From an uncultured Fibrobacter sp. (GTDB taxonomy: Bacteria; Fibrobacterota; Fibrobacteria; Fibrobacterales; Fibrobacteraceae), in the NCBI GenBank assembly GCA_934699585.1, contig CAKUWY010000002.1:1-64000 (forward strand): DNA of 64,000 nt, given 5' to 3'. Every line of letters begins with the position of its first letter. The stretch's first letter is position 1. The notes beneath the pieces were generated by a model. The model did no database searches, was not told the origin of the DNA, and saw only the letters and a list, made by a program, of their open reading frames with translations. A program made the translations under genes and the position numbers. Below are positions 1 through 7,960 of the stretch, piece after piece.

Positions 1-1577
1 TTCACTTCGGCGAGGAACGCCATCGTGGCAATGGAATCACCTCCGAGCTGGAAGAAGTCGTCTTCGATGCCCACGCGCCTTTGCTTTAGCACCTTGGCCG
101 CGGCGTCGCAGAGTTTGCGTTCCAGGTCGTTTGTGGGAGCTACATATTCCACCGAGTAGCTCTTCTTGTCGGGAGACAAGAGAGCCTTCTTGTTCACCTT
201 GCCATTTGGCAGCAGCGGTACTTCGTCGATATGCACATAGTAGGAGGGAATCATGTAATAAGGCAGGGATTCCCCAAGCTTTTCCTTCATCTCCTTTTCG
301 TCGAAAGCGAGTCTGTCGGTATAGTACAGGCAGATGAACGAACGGTCCGATTCTTCGAATCCCTTAGCGCAGCACCAGCTCGCGCCTGTCGCCTGCTTGA
401 AGCTCTTCTCGATTTCGGCGGGCTCGATGCGGTTGCCGTTGATTTTTATCATGTCGTTGGCGCGGCCGACAAGAATCAGGTTGCCGTCGGGGAGCTTCTT
501 GCCCAGGTCGCCCGTATGGTAGAGCCCGTTTCTCAGAGCCTTCGCTGTCTCTTCGGGCAGGTTGATGTAGCCTCGCAAGAACGGATTCTCGAAGGCGATT
601 TCACCGACCTCTCCGTCGGAGACTTCATTGCCGGCTTCGTCCAGCAGGTGCAGCGTTATCGTGTCGTTGTTGGGTTTACCCACGGGGCAGATGTCATAGG
701 GCTTGTCGATGACAAACTGAGTGAGCGTAAATGCGCCTTCGCTCATGGAGTAAGTGTTGACAAGGCCGATCCCATCCAGTGAAATCCCGTTGGCGGGTTC
801 GCTACCCGTGAACACGTACTTCATGTCGGGACCCAGGTCCTTGCCGATGATGCGTATCATCGAGGGCGAAAGGAAGGCTGCCGAAATTTTGTTGTCGAGG
901 AAATACTGCTTCAGTTTGATGGGGTTCTTTACGATATCGTAGGGGATGACGTACATCGTATAGCCAATTTGAACCTGGCTCAAGACCAGTTTTGTGGAGG
1001 CTACGAAGTTGAACGGTGAAATCTGGGCGTACCTGGTTTCTGGGAAGACGCGCCTGCCGTCCTTTGACCTGGAGGACAGGCTGTTGACCTTGATGTTGCC
1101 GTATTCGTGGAGCACGCCTTTCGGGAATCCTGTCGTGCCGGAGGTGTACACGGCAAATGATGCCGAATGGTCGCTCGCTTCTACATACCCCTCTTCGTAG
1201 GGTTCGTTTGCCATGGAGTCGTAGAGGGCCTTGTCCAGGAAAACCTTGCAGCGAACATCCCGCCTGATATAGGCGATGCGGTCGGGAGCGTAGTCGTCCT
1301 CCACCACGGTGAATGCGGCTCCAGCCTTCCAGACACCTAGCATGCAGGGAATCATATGGATGCCGCGGGGCATGTCGATCATGACGAAGTCGTCTGCGGC
1401 GACACCTTTCCTTTTTAAGTAGGAATAAATACGGCCAGAAATCTGTTCCACCTCGGAAAACGTCAAGGTCTCGTTTGTTCCGCCATCCACGAGCATCACC
1501 CGGTCAGGGGTCTTTTTCACGCAACCATACCACCGGGTCAAGAAGTAAGGGACTGTATCTAGTAAGGAAAGGTCCAT
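1..1577 (-). CDS. NRPS adenylation + carrier domain protein (partial, C-terminus off window)
   Basis: Translated from the minus strand, this gives an adenylation domain that activates an amino or carboxylic acid as its adenylate, followed by the start of a peptidyl-carrier domain. Core motifs occur in order: YTSGTTGFPKGV near residue 141, SMSEGAFT, YHTGDLG, GRANDMIKINGNRIEP, LPNGKVNKKAL, then the carrier motif FFQLGGDSI, whose serine (about residue 514) would carry phosphopantetheine. No condensation domain precedes it, so it looks like a loading module or stand-alone A-T protein. The frame runs off position 1, so later domains are unknown. The ATG has a GGGAG ribosome site and begins 6 bases after the stop of the GH3-type gene, so they are co-transcribed. 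The substrate cannot be read by eye. Confidence 0.9.
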   Translation of the reverse strand, partial: MDLSLLDTVPYFLTRWYGCVKKTPDRVMLVDGGTNETLTFSEVEQISGRIYSYLKRKGVAADDFVMIDMPRGIHMIPCMLGVWKAGAAFTVVEDDYAPDRIAYIRRDVRCKVFLDKALYDSMANEPYEEGYVEASDHSASFAVYTSGTTGFPKGVLHEYGNIKVNSLSSRSKDGRRVFPETRYAQISPFNFVASTKLVLSQVQIGYTMYVIPYDIVKNPIKLKQYFLDNKISAAFLSPSMIRIIGKDLGPDMKYVFTGSEPANGISLDGIGLVNTYSMSEGAFTLTQFVIDKPYDICPVGKPNNDTITLHLLDEAGNEVSDGEVGEIAFENPFLRGYINLPEETAKALRNGLYHTGDLGKKLPDGNLILVGRANDMIKINGNRIEPAEIEKSFKQATGASWCCAKGFEESDRSFICLYYTDRLAFDEKEMKEKLGESLPYYMIPSYYVHIDEVPLLPNGKVNKKALLSPDKKSYSVEYVAPTNDLERKLCDAAAKVLKQRRVGIEDDFFQLGGDSIATMAFLAEV

Positions 1578-1583
1578 GGTTTA

Positions 1584-3275
1584 TTACTCCCTGTCTAAAA
1601 GTCCGAAAAAGAATTTTTCCTTGAACGGGTTGTCGATGACGCGGACGGGCTTCAGCTGGTTTTCGCTTACGCCTTTTTTGAGCATGACTTCGCGGTATAG
1701 CATGTACGTTTCGGGAAGAACAAAGTCAAAGAGCATCGGTGAAAGGATTTTTTCCTTGATTTTGTTTCCGTAAGAGGGGTTCGCGTAAGACATTGCATCT
1801 TCGGCTACATCCCTACAACTGGGAAGCTGGTTCTGGGGCACATGCCCCTTGGCTTCCATCAGTAGGTGATAGCGCCCAGGCTTGGTCGAACGGTCGGCGT
1901 ATATACTGTAGTCTAAAACATCCTTACCAATCTTTTCGGAAATTTTTTCGGCCACATACCGAATGCAGTCTTCGCTTGTCTTTTCACCGGCGAGGGATAT
2001 CATTTGATTTTTTCGATAGTGGAAGCAAACTTTTGGGGATTCCCCTTCATAACCAACGACGGTGATGACGTCGCCAATGCGGTAGCGGTAGAGGCCCGAC
2101 AAATTCGTGATGACGATTTCGTAATCTTTCCCCACTTCAAGTTCGTTGAGTAGCAAGGTGTGCTCCATCACTTGTTTTTCGTCTTCATAATCCAAATCAA
2201 CGGGGATAAATTCGTAAAAACCACCCTCGGGGATAAGCGTGTATTCCATACTTTCGACTTCAGTCACGACAGCCATCATCGCCTCAGATGCGGCGTAGTT
2301 GCCAAAAACCATGGGAAGGTCTCCCGTATATCTTCTAAGCATCTTGGTGTACGATACAAAGCCGCCAGCTCCAATGGCGTTTATGTATTCCAAATTTGGC
2401 CAGACGCGCCTGACGAAGGGCTTGTCAAAACCTTCGCCAAAAATTTTACGGAGTTCAGTTGCTCGCTCTGGGTCGGGGCGAAGTTCGCTGTTGAATTTTT
2501 TACGAAGGCTGATGCTTATTTCAACATCCTTGTTAATAGCGCCTTTTTCGATATCATCGCACAGTGTTTGCCAGTTGTTTTCGATGTACGACAGAAGGTC
2601 ATAGGCAGCTGTGGAGAATGGTGCGGCAAGGACGGTTACGTTAGGTTCCTTGAGCCCGTAAAAAGCCTTCAAGTATTTGAAGTTCATTTTTTCGGAACTG
2701 TAAAGAACTTCTTCGGGCGAGGCAACTACACGTTTCATGAGGTCTCGCACAGCCCAATACATCTTTCCCGAAATGGCTCCCGTGCTGGTGCCATCCGCCA
2801 CTGTCCCCTGCGAAACGACGGCCGTGAGAATGCGCTTGCCGTTTTTCAGCTGGCGTCCTTCTTTTTTCTGAACGTATTCTGCAATAAGGGCGGTGGCTGC
2901 ATTTGAAGTGTATTTAGCATACAGCTGAATTGTTTTGTTGGACACGGGAATTTTTTTGGGAACACCCACACTACCCGATGTGGTCGCATAATGTATAATG
3001 GGGTAAACGGTCATGAGTTTTTTTTCGCCCTTGACCATTCTCTTGATGTATTCATCGTAATCGGAATATGTTGAGAAGGGGACGGTTTTCTTGAATTCAT
3101 CTACGGAATGGATGTCCTTGAAGTTGCATTTTGTACCGTATTCGGTATTTTCGTTATCCCTTATGATGGATTCCAGCAGTTCTTTGCAGAAAGTTCCTGC
3201 GTGAGCACATGTTTTTTTGAGTCCGCAAAGGGCTGCTTTCCCGGCTTCCTCGGGTGTCGGTTTCTTTTCTTCCAT
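1584..3275 (-). CDS. GH3-family acyl-adenylate amido synthetase
   Basis: A 563-residue protein of the GH3 family, the plant auxin-responsive type also found in bacteria and related to acyl-CoA synthetases. Known members adenylate a carboxylic acid and pass it to an amine such as an amino acid. The ATP-binding signature YATTSGSVGVPKKIPVS lies near residue 97. YRIGDVITVVGYEGESPKVCF near residue 400 matches the family C-terminal hinge, and the length is normal. It sits between a STAS-domain gene (34-bp gap) and the NRPS gene (6-bp gap), all on the minus strand. This suggests one pathway joining an acyl group to an amino acid. The product is not predictable. Confidence 0.85.
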   Translation of the reverse strand: MEEKKPTPEEAGKAALCGLKKTCAHAGTFCKELLESIIRDNENTEYGTKCNFKDIHSVDEFKKTVPFSTYSDYDEYIKRMVKGEKKLMTVYPIIHYATTSGSVGVPKKIPVSNKTIQLYAKYTSNAATALIAEYVQKKEGRQLKNGKRILTAVVSQGTVADGTSTGAISGKMYWAVRDLMKRVVASPEEVLYSSEKMNFKYLKAFYGLKEPNVTVLAAPFSTAAYDLLSYIENNWQTLCDDIEKGAINKDVEISISLRKKFNSELRPDPERATELRKIFGEGFDKPFVRRVWPNLEYINAIGAGGFVSYTKMLRRYTGDLPMVFGNYAASEAMMAVVTEVESMEYTLIPEGGFYEFIPVDLDYEDEKQVMEHTLLLNELEVGKDYEIVITNLSGLYRYRIGDVITVVGYEGESPKVCFHYRKNQMISLAGEKTSEDCIRYVAEKISEKIGKDVLDYSIYADRSTKPGRYHLLMEAKGHVPQNQLPSCRDVAEDAMSYANPSYGNKIKEKILSPMLFDFVLPETYMLYREVMLKKGVSENQLKPVRVIDNPFKEKFFFGLLDRE

Positions 3276-3309
3276 ATCGAAATTCCTTACATCAAGAGTT
3301 GAATGAAAA

Positions 3310-3609
3310 TTACTCTATCGTTAAAATGTCTGTAAACCCAGTTACGTCCAGAACTTCCATGACAAGCGGAGCAACATGGATTACTTTCATCTTTCCCTGC
3401 ACATCCATGATTTTTTGGGCTGAAAGAATTACACGGAGCCCTGCGCTTGAAATGTATTCAAGTCCATCAAAATCAATGGTGAGGTCGGTAACCCCTTCAA
3501 TCGATTCGCTAAAAAGTTTACTGAATTCGGGAGCTGAATTTGTATCTAGCCGGCCAAAAACATTAATGGTGAGTTTGCCATCGGAAAGGGAAGATTTTTT
3601 TATTTCCAT
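3310..3609 (-). CDS. STAS-domain protein (anti-sigma factor antagonist type)
   Basis: A 99-residue single-domain protein with the SpoIIAA/RsbV STAS fold: an N-terminal strand with FGRLDTNSAPEF, then LTIDFDGLEYISSAGLRVIL. The SSAGLR motif carries the serine (54 or 55) that kinases of the SpoIIAB/RsbW type phosphorylate. Such proteins sequester an anti-sigma factor or act as phospho-switches. No partner kinase or sigma gene is visible in the window. It heads the STAS-GH3-NRPS operon, preceded by a TATATT -10-like element near 3640. Its role in that operon is unknown. Confidence 0.88.
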   Translation of the reverse strand: MEIKKSSLSDGKLTINVFGRLDTNSAPEFSKLFSESIEGVTDLTIDFDGLEYISSAGLRVILSAQKIMDVQGKMKVIHVAPLVMEVLDVTGFTDILTIE

Positions 3610-3701
3610 GTTTTCGTCCTCTTTGTTCTTTAACAGTTACAATATAAAACTTAATTCCGCAAAAAGAACTTCATCAACCGCCTGGAATGCATATTTAGGG
3701 A

Positions 3702-4040
3702 GCTTTGCCCTACTACATCGCGGGCTACGACCATATCAAGGACGTCAACAGGATAAAAAAGGCCTGAGGCGACCACTACACCGTGCCGATCCCGGATGTC
3801 GTCGGCAGGGGGCCCAAGAAACTGGCCGAGGAGGACGTGGAACGAGAAGCAAAGGCTGGCAGGAAATTTAGGTCCAACTTGGTCAAAAGGATGAACGAAC
3901 TTCTTGTTCGGCAGGTAAGGCAGCTGGAACTTCTGGACGGAACCGATTCGTTAATGGTTGACTTCGACCACCAGGTCGTGGCCACCGCCTTCGCCAAGAA
4001 CTTCTACGTATACCTCCAGAAGAAGGTGGATTCTCAACCT
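3702..4040 (+). pseudogene. IS1380-type transposase remnant
   Basis: One frame reads YYIAGYDHIKDVNRIKKA, then a stop (3765-3767), then PIPDVVGRGPKKLAEE, KFRSNLVKRMNELLVRQ and LMVDFDHQVVATA, followed directly by AKNFYVYLQKKVD. The DVNR, VGR..KKLA and DFDHQ segments resemble the N-terminal half and first catalytic Asp region of IS1380-family transposases. NFYxYLxKKVD resembles their C-terminal part. The middle is missing, so there is an internal deletion plus an in-frame stop. No terminal inverted repeats were found. It is a fossil rather than an active element. Family assignment is from memory of the motifs. Confidence 0.55.
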
Positions 4041-4577
4041 TTACTCTACACATGGCTGTTACAGACAACTTTACACCCTACTGAACTAGCGCGCAACTGC
4101 AGGAAGCTCCCCTATCTGCCTTCTGGCAGGTTTTGCATCGAACCCGTATTTGGCCCCCGACGGGAATTTATTGGGACGGAGACTTCGTTTCAGGACGTGT
4201 TTTGCCGTGCAGTGGAACTCGGAAATCTCAGAACATTTCCCGCAATCCGCGATTGGATGTTTTCGTGCTATAAAATCGCCTTCTGTACTAAACACTTGAC
4301 AACTCTGCAGAATTAAGGTCAAAACTAAATTTCAAAAAGTTTGTCGCATAGAGGATACGGAAAAATATGGATAATATAGTGCCGCCCACCACAGGTGATG
4401 GAATGCAAAAACGCTCTAAGAACCTGATGCGTTATCGAAGTTTTGTTCCCATAACAAGGACGACAACACCTATCGCGATGGACTGATAAATGTCTAGTGA
4501 AACTATGAATAGGGTAAAAAATATAATCAAATGCACTTGATTGCAATTGCCTGTGTTTAAAAAACTATATTGATGGT
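4041..4577. other. Gene-free, apparently decayed stretch
   Basis: No convincing gene on either strand. Short open frames exist (for example plus to 4316 and minus 4086-4322), but they lack ribosome sites and recognisable motifs. The stretch probably continues the erosion that removed the neighbouring transposase. The last 50 bases, AT-rich with a TATATT-like element near 4565, probably hold the promoter of the downstream glycosyltransferase. Confidence 0.5.
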
Positions 4578-5807
4578 ATGAAAACCTATGCGAAAAAGAG
4601 GAATCTGCTGTTCAACCTCACGGCTGTGCAGCCCATTCATAGCGCCAAGTTCCATGGCGGTGGTTCTTACGGAGAAGTGATTTTTTGGGCGCTGGCGAAG
4701 CGCGGCGTGCAGTTCAGCTGCGCCTATGACAGCAAAAAGTACCTAGATCCGGCGATTCTCGATGCGTGCAAAACGCAGAACATTCCGCTGTTCGATATCA
4801 GCGAAAAAACGCCGCAGCAGATTATTGACGAAAACCAGATTGATACCTTCTACACGCCGCTCTATTCGCTCGAAAAGAAGTGGGCAATAGACGTGAAGGA
4901 CTTCGTGTTTACTTGGCACGGCGTGCGTGCGCTGGAAATGCAGTACAGCTGGGCTGGCGGCGGTTTTGCCAAGAATCTCGGACAAAAATTTGAGGCGTTG
5001 GTTCGTTACCGCGAAAGCTGGAAAAAGTATTTCTACAAGCCCAAGTACCAGGACTTGGCGCGGCGCATGGCGGAGTCGCTGACTTCAGGCCCGAACGGTC
5101 GCAAGGTGCGTACCATTACGGTGAGCGAGCACAGCCGCGCCTCCATCAAGGCGTTCTTCCCGGAACTCATGGACCTGGAAATTCCAGTGTTCTACAGCCC
5201 CATGAGGTCATATGAACCCGAAGGATTCTTGCCGCCGGGAGTTGCCGCGAAAAAATACTTTTTGCTCACCAGCGGAGCCCGCTGGGAAAAGAACAACCTG
5301 CGCGCCGCCCGAGCCTTCGATGAACTGGTGGGCATGTATGAATCGCAGGGCAAGTCGCTCGACATGAAGATGGTCATTACCGGCGCCACGAATGCGCGTG
5401 CCTACCTGCGCCACCTCAAGCATAAAGACCGCTTTGTGCTTCTCGGCTATGTGGAAAGCAAGGAACTGGAATTCCTGCACAAGAATGCATACGCGTTCGT
5501 ATTCCCGAGCCTGAACGAGGGTTTCGGCTACCCGCCGGTGCAATCCATGCGCTATGGCGTACCTGTGGCCGCAAGCGGCACCACTTCCATTCCCGAAGTT
5601 TGTGGCGATGCAGTACTGTACTTTGATCCCTATTCCGTGAGCGAAATCAAGAACCGCTTGGTGCAACTGCTCGATTCCAAAATTTACGACGAGTATGCGG
5701 CGCGCGCACCGAAACGATACGCGCATGTTCACGCCCGCCAGGCCGAAGATTTGGAAAAGGCGGTAGATTTTATATTGAACCCGGACGGTAAAGCGTCGCC
5801 CCTTTAA
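4578..5807 (+). CDS. Glycosyltransferase, GT4-like
   Basis: A 409-residue cytoplasmic glycosyltransferase of GT-B fold. The C-terminal half carries the donor-binding signature FVFPSLNEGFGYPP near residues 306-319, followed by GVPVAASGTTSIPEV, typical of family GT4. The E-x7-E pattern is represented by the two glutamates around this site. The N-terminal half has GGGSYGEV, a glycine-rich acceptor loop. The gene is followed with no usable gap by an LtaS-type membrane transferase, which suggests cell-surface polysaccharide or glycolipid synthesis. Donor and acceptor sugars are unknown. Confidence 0.85.
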   Translation: MKTYAKKRNLLFNLTAVQPIHSAKFHGGGSYGEVIFWALAKRGVQFSCAYDSKKYLDPAILDACKTQNIPLFDISEKTPQQIIDENQIDTFYTPLYSLEKKWAIDVKDFVFTWHGVRALEMQYSWAGGGFAKNLGQKFEALVRYRESWKKYFYKPKYQDLARRMAESLTSGPNGRKVRTITVSEHSRASIKAFFPELMDLEIPVFYSPMRSYEPEGFLPPGVAAKKYFLLTSGARWEKNNLRAARAFDELVGMYESQGKSLDMKMVITGATNARAYLRHLKHKDRFVLLGYVESKELEFLHKNAYAFVFPSLNEGFGYPPVQSMRYGVPVAASGTTSIPEVCGDAVLYFDPYSVSEIKNRLVQLLDSKIYDEYAARAPKRYAHVHARQAEDLEKAVDFILNPDGKASPL

Positions 5808-5808
5808 T

Positions 5809-5837
5809 TGTCATCCCCGCGCAGGCGGGGACCTTCC
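5809..5837 (-). repeat. REP-like intercistronic palindrome, copy 1
   Basis: CATCCCCGCGCAGGCGGGG hairpin, one of seven related copies in the window. It lies between the glycosyltransferase stop and the next gene. If translation started at the in-frame TTG at 5808, the repeat would become coding (SSPRRRGPS), which argues that the real start lies after it. Confidence 0.8.
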
Positions 5838-5849
5838 TTGCTTTTGCCT

Positions 5850-7868
5850 ATGCGTCTGATTGATAAAATAATTTCTTATTTGAAAAATCCCTTCCTCACA
5901 ATGGCACTCATTGCCCTTGTGGTACAGAGCGTTTTACTGGTATTTTTCTACAGCTTGCCGGACCCGCTCGGACTCTCGATGGCCGAGATGTTCGAGGGCA
6001 AGACCCTCTGGCAGATTTTTATGGCCTTCGGAGCCATTCTCGTAATGGCCGCCCTTTTCGGCTTTGCACGGGCTCCCCGCGGGCTTGCCGTCTTTTATGC
6101 GCTCTACTTCTTTATCGCCATCGCGGACTACGATGTTTTTCGTTTTTCGCACCAGCGGCTTTCGTATTCGTTCCTCCGCACCTATTTTCACATTTCAAAT
6201 ATCACCGATGCCACGACGGTTTCGACTCTCGGTGGCGACCTGCTCGGGACGGTGCTGTGGGTTTCGATGGTCGTGCTTTGCTTTTCTGGCGCCATCGCCT
6301 ATGTAATTGCATACTCGCTCAAGCTCCGTAAACAGCGCCGTTCGCTCGTGCTCACCAATAGTGAAGGCGGCTGGAAGCCTGCCTCCCAAAAAACGCCTGT
6401 CGCGATGTTCGCCATCGGCATGGCTCTATCGCTTACGCCGCTCGTACTGTTCCTTACGGGCACTCGCGGCTGGATTGAAATCCCGGTGACGCACACGAAG
6501 GTGGATATGCGCTTTACGCTGGGCAAGCACACGCTTACGGCGCCCGTCCTGCACATTGCCGCTGTTGAAACCTTTGAGTTCATTCACGACAACGCCAAAA
6601 TCACCAAAGAACTGGTGAACGATTTGGATGCTTTCTTGCCGAAGGATTTTGCGACAGGTCGCAACGATGCTCTGGAACTTCCGATGTACCGCAATGCCCC
6701 CGCCCACGAGTACAAGGCGAAAAAGCCCTACAACATCGTGTTCATCATGGGTGAATCATTCAAGGGCCGCATCTTCAACAAGATGCTCGCGGGCGATACT
6801 GCAGTAGCCCCGAATATCTGGAAACTGGCAAATGGCGGCTATTACGCCAAGGATTCCGCCGGCAATGCGCTGGGTGGAGCCCTCTGGTTCAAGAACGCTT
6901 TTAGCGGCGGCTACCCCACCGTGCGCGGCACCATGGCCACCTACATGGGGTTTCCCTCTCACCCCAACCGCGACGTACCCAGTTTCTATGCGGCGAACAA
7001 GTTCAAGGGCTGGCCTGAATTTTTAACAAATTATCACCGAACCTATGCGACCGTTTCTAACCCGATTTTTGACCATACCCTCCCCTTCATTGAAAAATTT
7101 TTCGGCAAGGATTGGCACCTGATTGGCGAAGAAAAAATCGAAGGTTCTGCAGACAGCCTGGGAGTGGATCTCGCCATTGATTTGCTCAACAAAATGCCTA
7201 CGGACAGCTCCTGGGAACTTTCGTTCAACACCATTTCTTCGCATATTCCGTTCTACGGCTACCCCGATGCTTATGCCGAAAAACCCGAAGACGCCATGAT
7301 TCGCTACCGCAATGCGATACGCTATACCGACCAGCAGCTCGGGCGATTCTTCGATGCACTCTCCACACGCCCCGATTTCAAAAATACGGTAATTATTATT
7401 TTAGGCGACCACGACACTCCCGTAGATTCCGTAGATTACCTGGTTCCGCAACCGCTTGGTCTTTCGGCTTCGCAAATCTTTATCGGGATTTTCTCGGCTG
7501 ACACAGCTCTCTTTAATGGGCTTACCATTCGCGAAGATGTGGCCTCGCAACTGGATTTAGGGCCCACGATTTTTGACTTGGCTCAGGTCCGTGAATCGAA
7601 CCATTTCTGGGGTTATGACTTGCTCGCTCAGGAACGCCCTGCAGAACAGCCGTCGGTATTCTTCTCGCAGAATGCCTACTACCTCGGGTTCCGCGACCAC
7701 GTGCTTGCTGGCGGCCTCGAGAACGAAGACATATACCGCGCCGCCCCCGGTGGCGAATCCCCGTACGCGCTCACGACGGATGCAAGCGACCTTGCCTGGA
7801 AAAAGAAGGCTGTTGGGGCCGCCAGAGCCGTGCGATCAGTGCTCCGCAACGACATCATGATGCCGTAG
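5850..7868 (+). CDS. LtaS-type sulfatase-fold phospho-group transferase, membrane
   Basis: A 672-residue protein with about five N-terminal membrane spans (residues 1-190) and a periplasmic alkaline-phosphatase/sulfatase-fold domain. Metal and catalytic motifs are IVFIMGESFKG (metal-binding Glu near 298), SGGYPTVRGTM (nucleophile probably Thr357, or Thr361) and IIILGDHD near 520. Family members move phosphoglycerol or phosphoethanolamine from phospholipid to a surface glycan or lipid. A true lipoteichoic acid role is unlikely in a cell with TonB receptors. The adjacent glycosyltransferase suggests decoration of a glycan or glycolipid. The ATG at 5850 was chosen over the upstream TTG because the earlier codons are repeat sequence; no strong ribosome site is visible. 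Confidence 0.85.
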   Translation: MRLIDKIISYLKNPFLTMALIALVVQSVLLVFFYSLPDPLGLSMAEMFEGKTLWQIFMAFGAILVMAALFGFARAPRGLAVFYALYFFIAIADYDVFRFSHQRLSYSFLRTYFHISNITDATTVSTLGGDLLGTVLWVSMVVLCFSGAIAYVIAYSLKLRKQRRSLVLTNSEGGWKPASQKTPVAMFAIGMALSLTPLVLFLTGTRGWIEIPVTHTKVDMRFTLGKHTLTAPVLHIAAVETFEFIHDNAKITKELVNDLDAFLPKDFATGRNDALELPMYRNAPAHEYKAKKPYNIVFIMGESFKGRIFNKMLAGDTAVAPNIWKLANGGYYAKDSAGNALGGALWFKNAFSGGYPTVRGTMATYMGFPSHPNRDVPSFYAANKFKGWPEFLTNYHRTYATVSNPIFDHTLPFIEKFFGKDWHLIGEEKIEGSADSLGVDLAIDLLNKMPTDSSWELSFNTISSHIPFYGYPDAYAEKPEDAMIRYRNAIRYTDQQLGRFFDALSTRPDFKNTVIIILGDHDTPVDSVDYLVPQPLGLSASQIFIGIFSADTALFNGLTIREDVASQLDLGPTIFDLAQVRESNHFWGYDLLAQERPAEQPSVFFSQNAYYLGFRDHVLAGGLENEDIYRAAPGGESPYALTTDASDLAWKKKAVGAARAVRSVLRNDIMMP

Positions 7869-7960
7869 GGTAGAGCCCTCTATCGCCCTATTTGACCGAT
7901 TGTCAATAACTTGGGTTGTATGCCGTGCCGTCTGCTACCCTTTTTGTTATATTGCCTCTT

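Noticed and set aside
3783..4316. An apparently intact 177-codon plus-strand gene
   Set aside because: Its first part is the continuation of transposase sequence that has stops upstream and a deletion inside. The later part has no recognisable content.
5808..5849. TTG start at 5808 for the LtaS-type protein
   Set aside because: The extra residues are a translated REP-like palindrome and spoil the membrane start; the ATG at 5850 is better.
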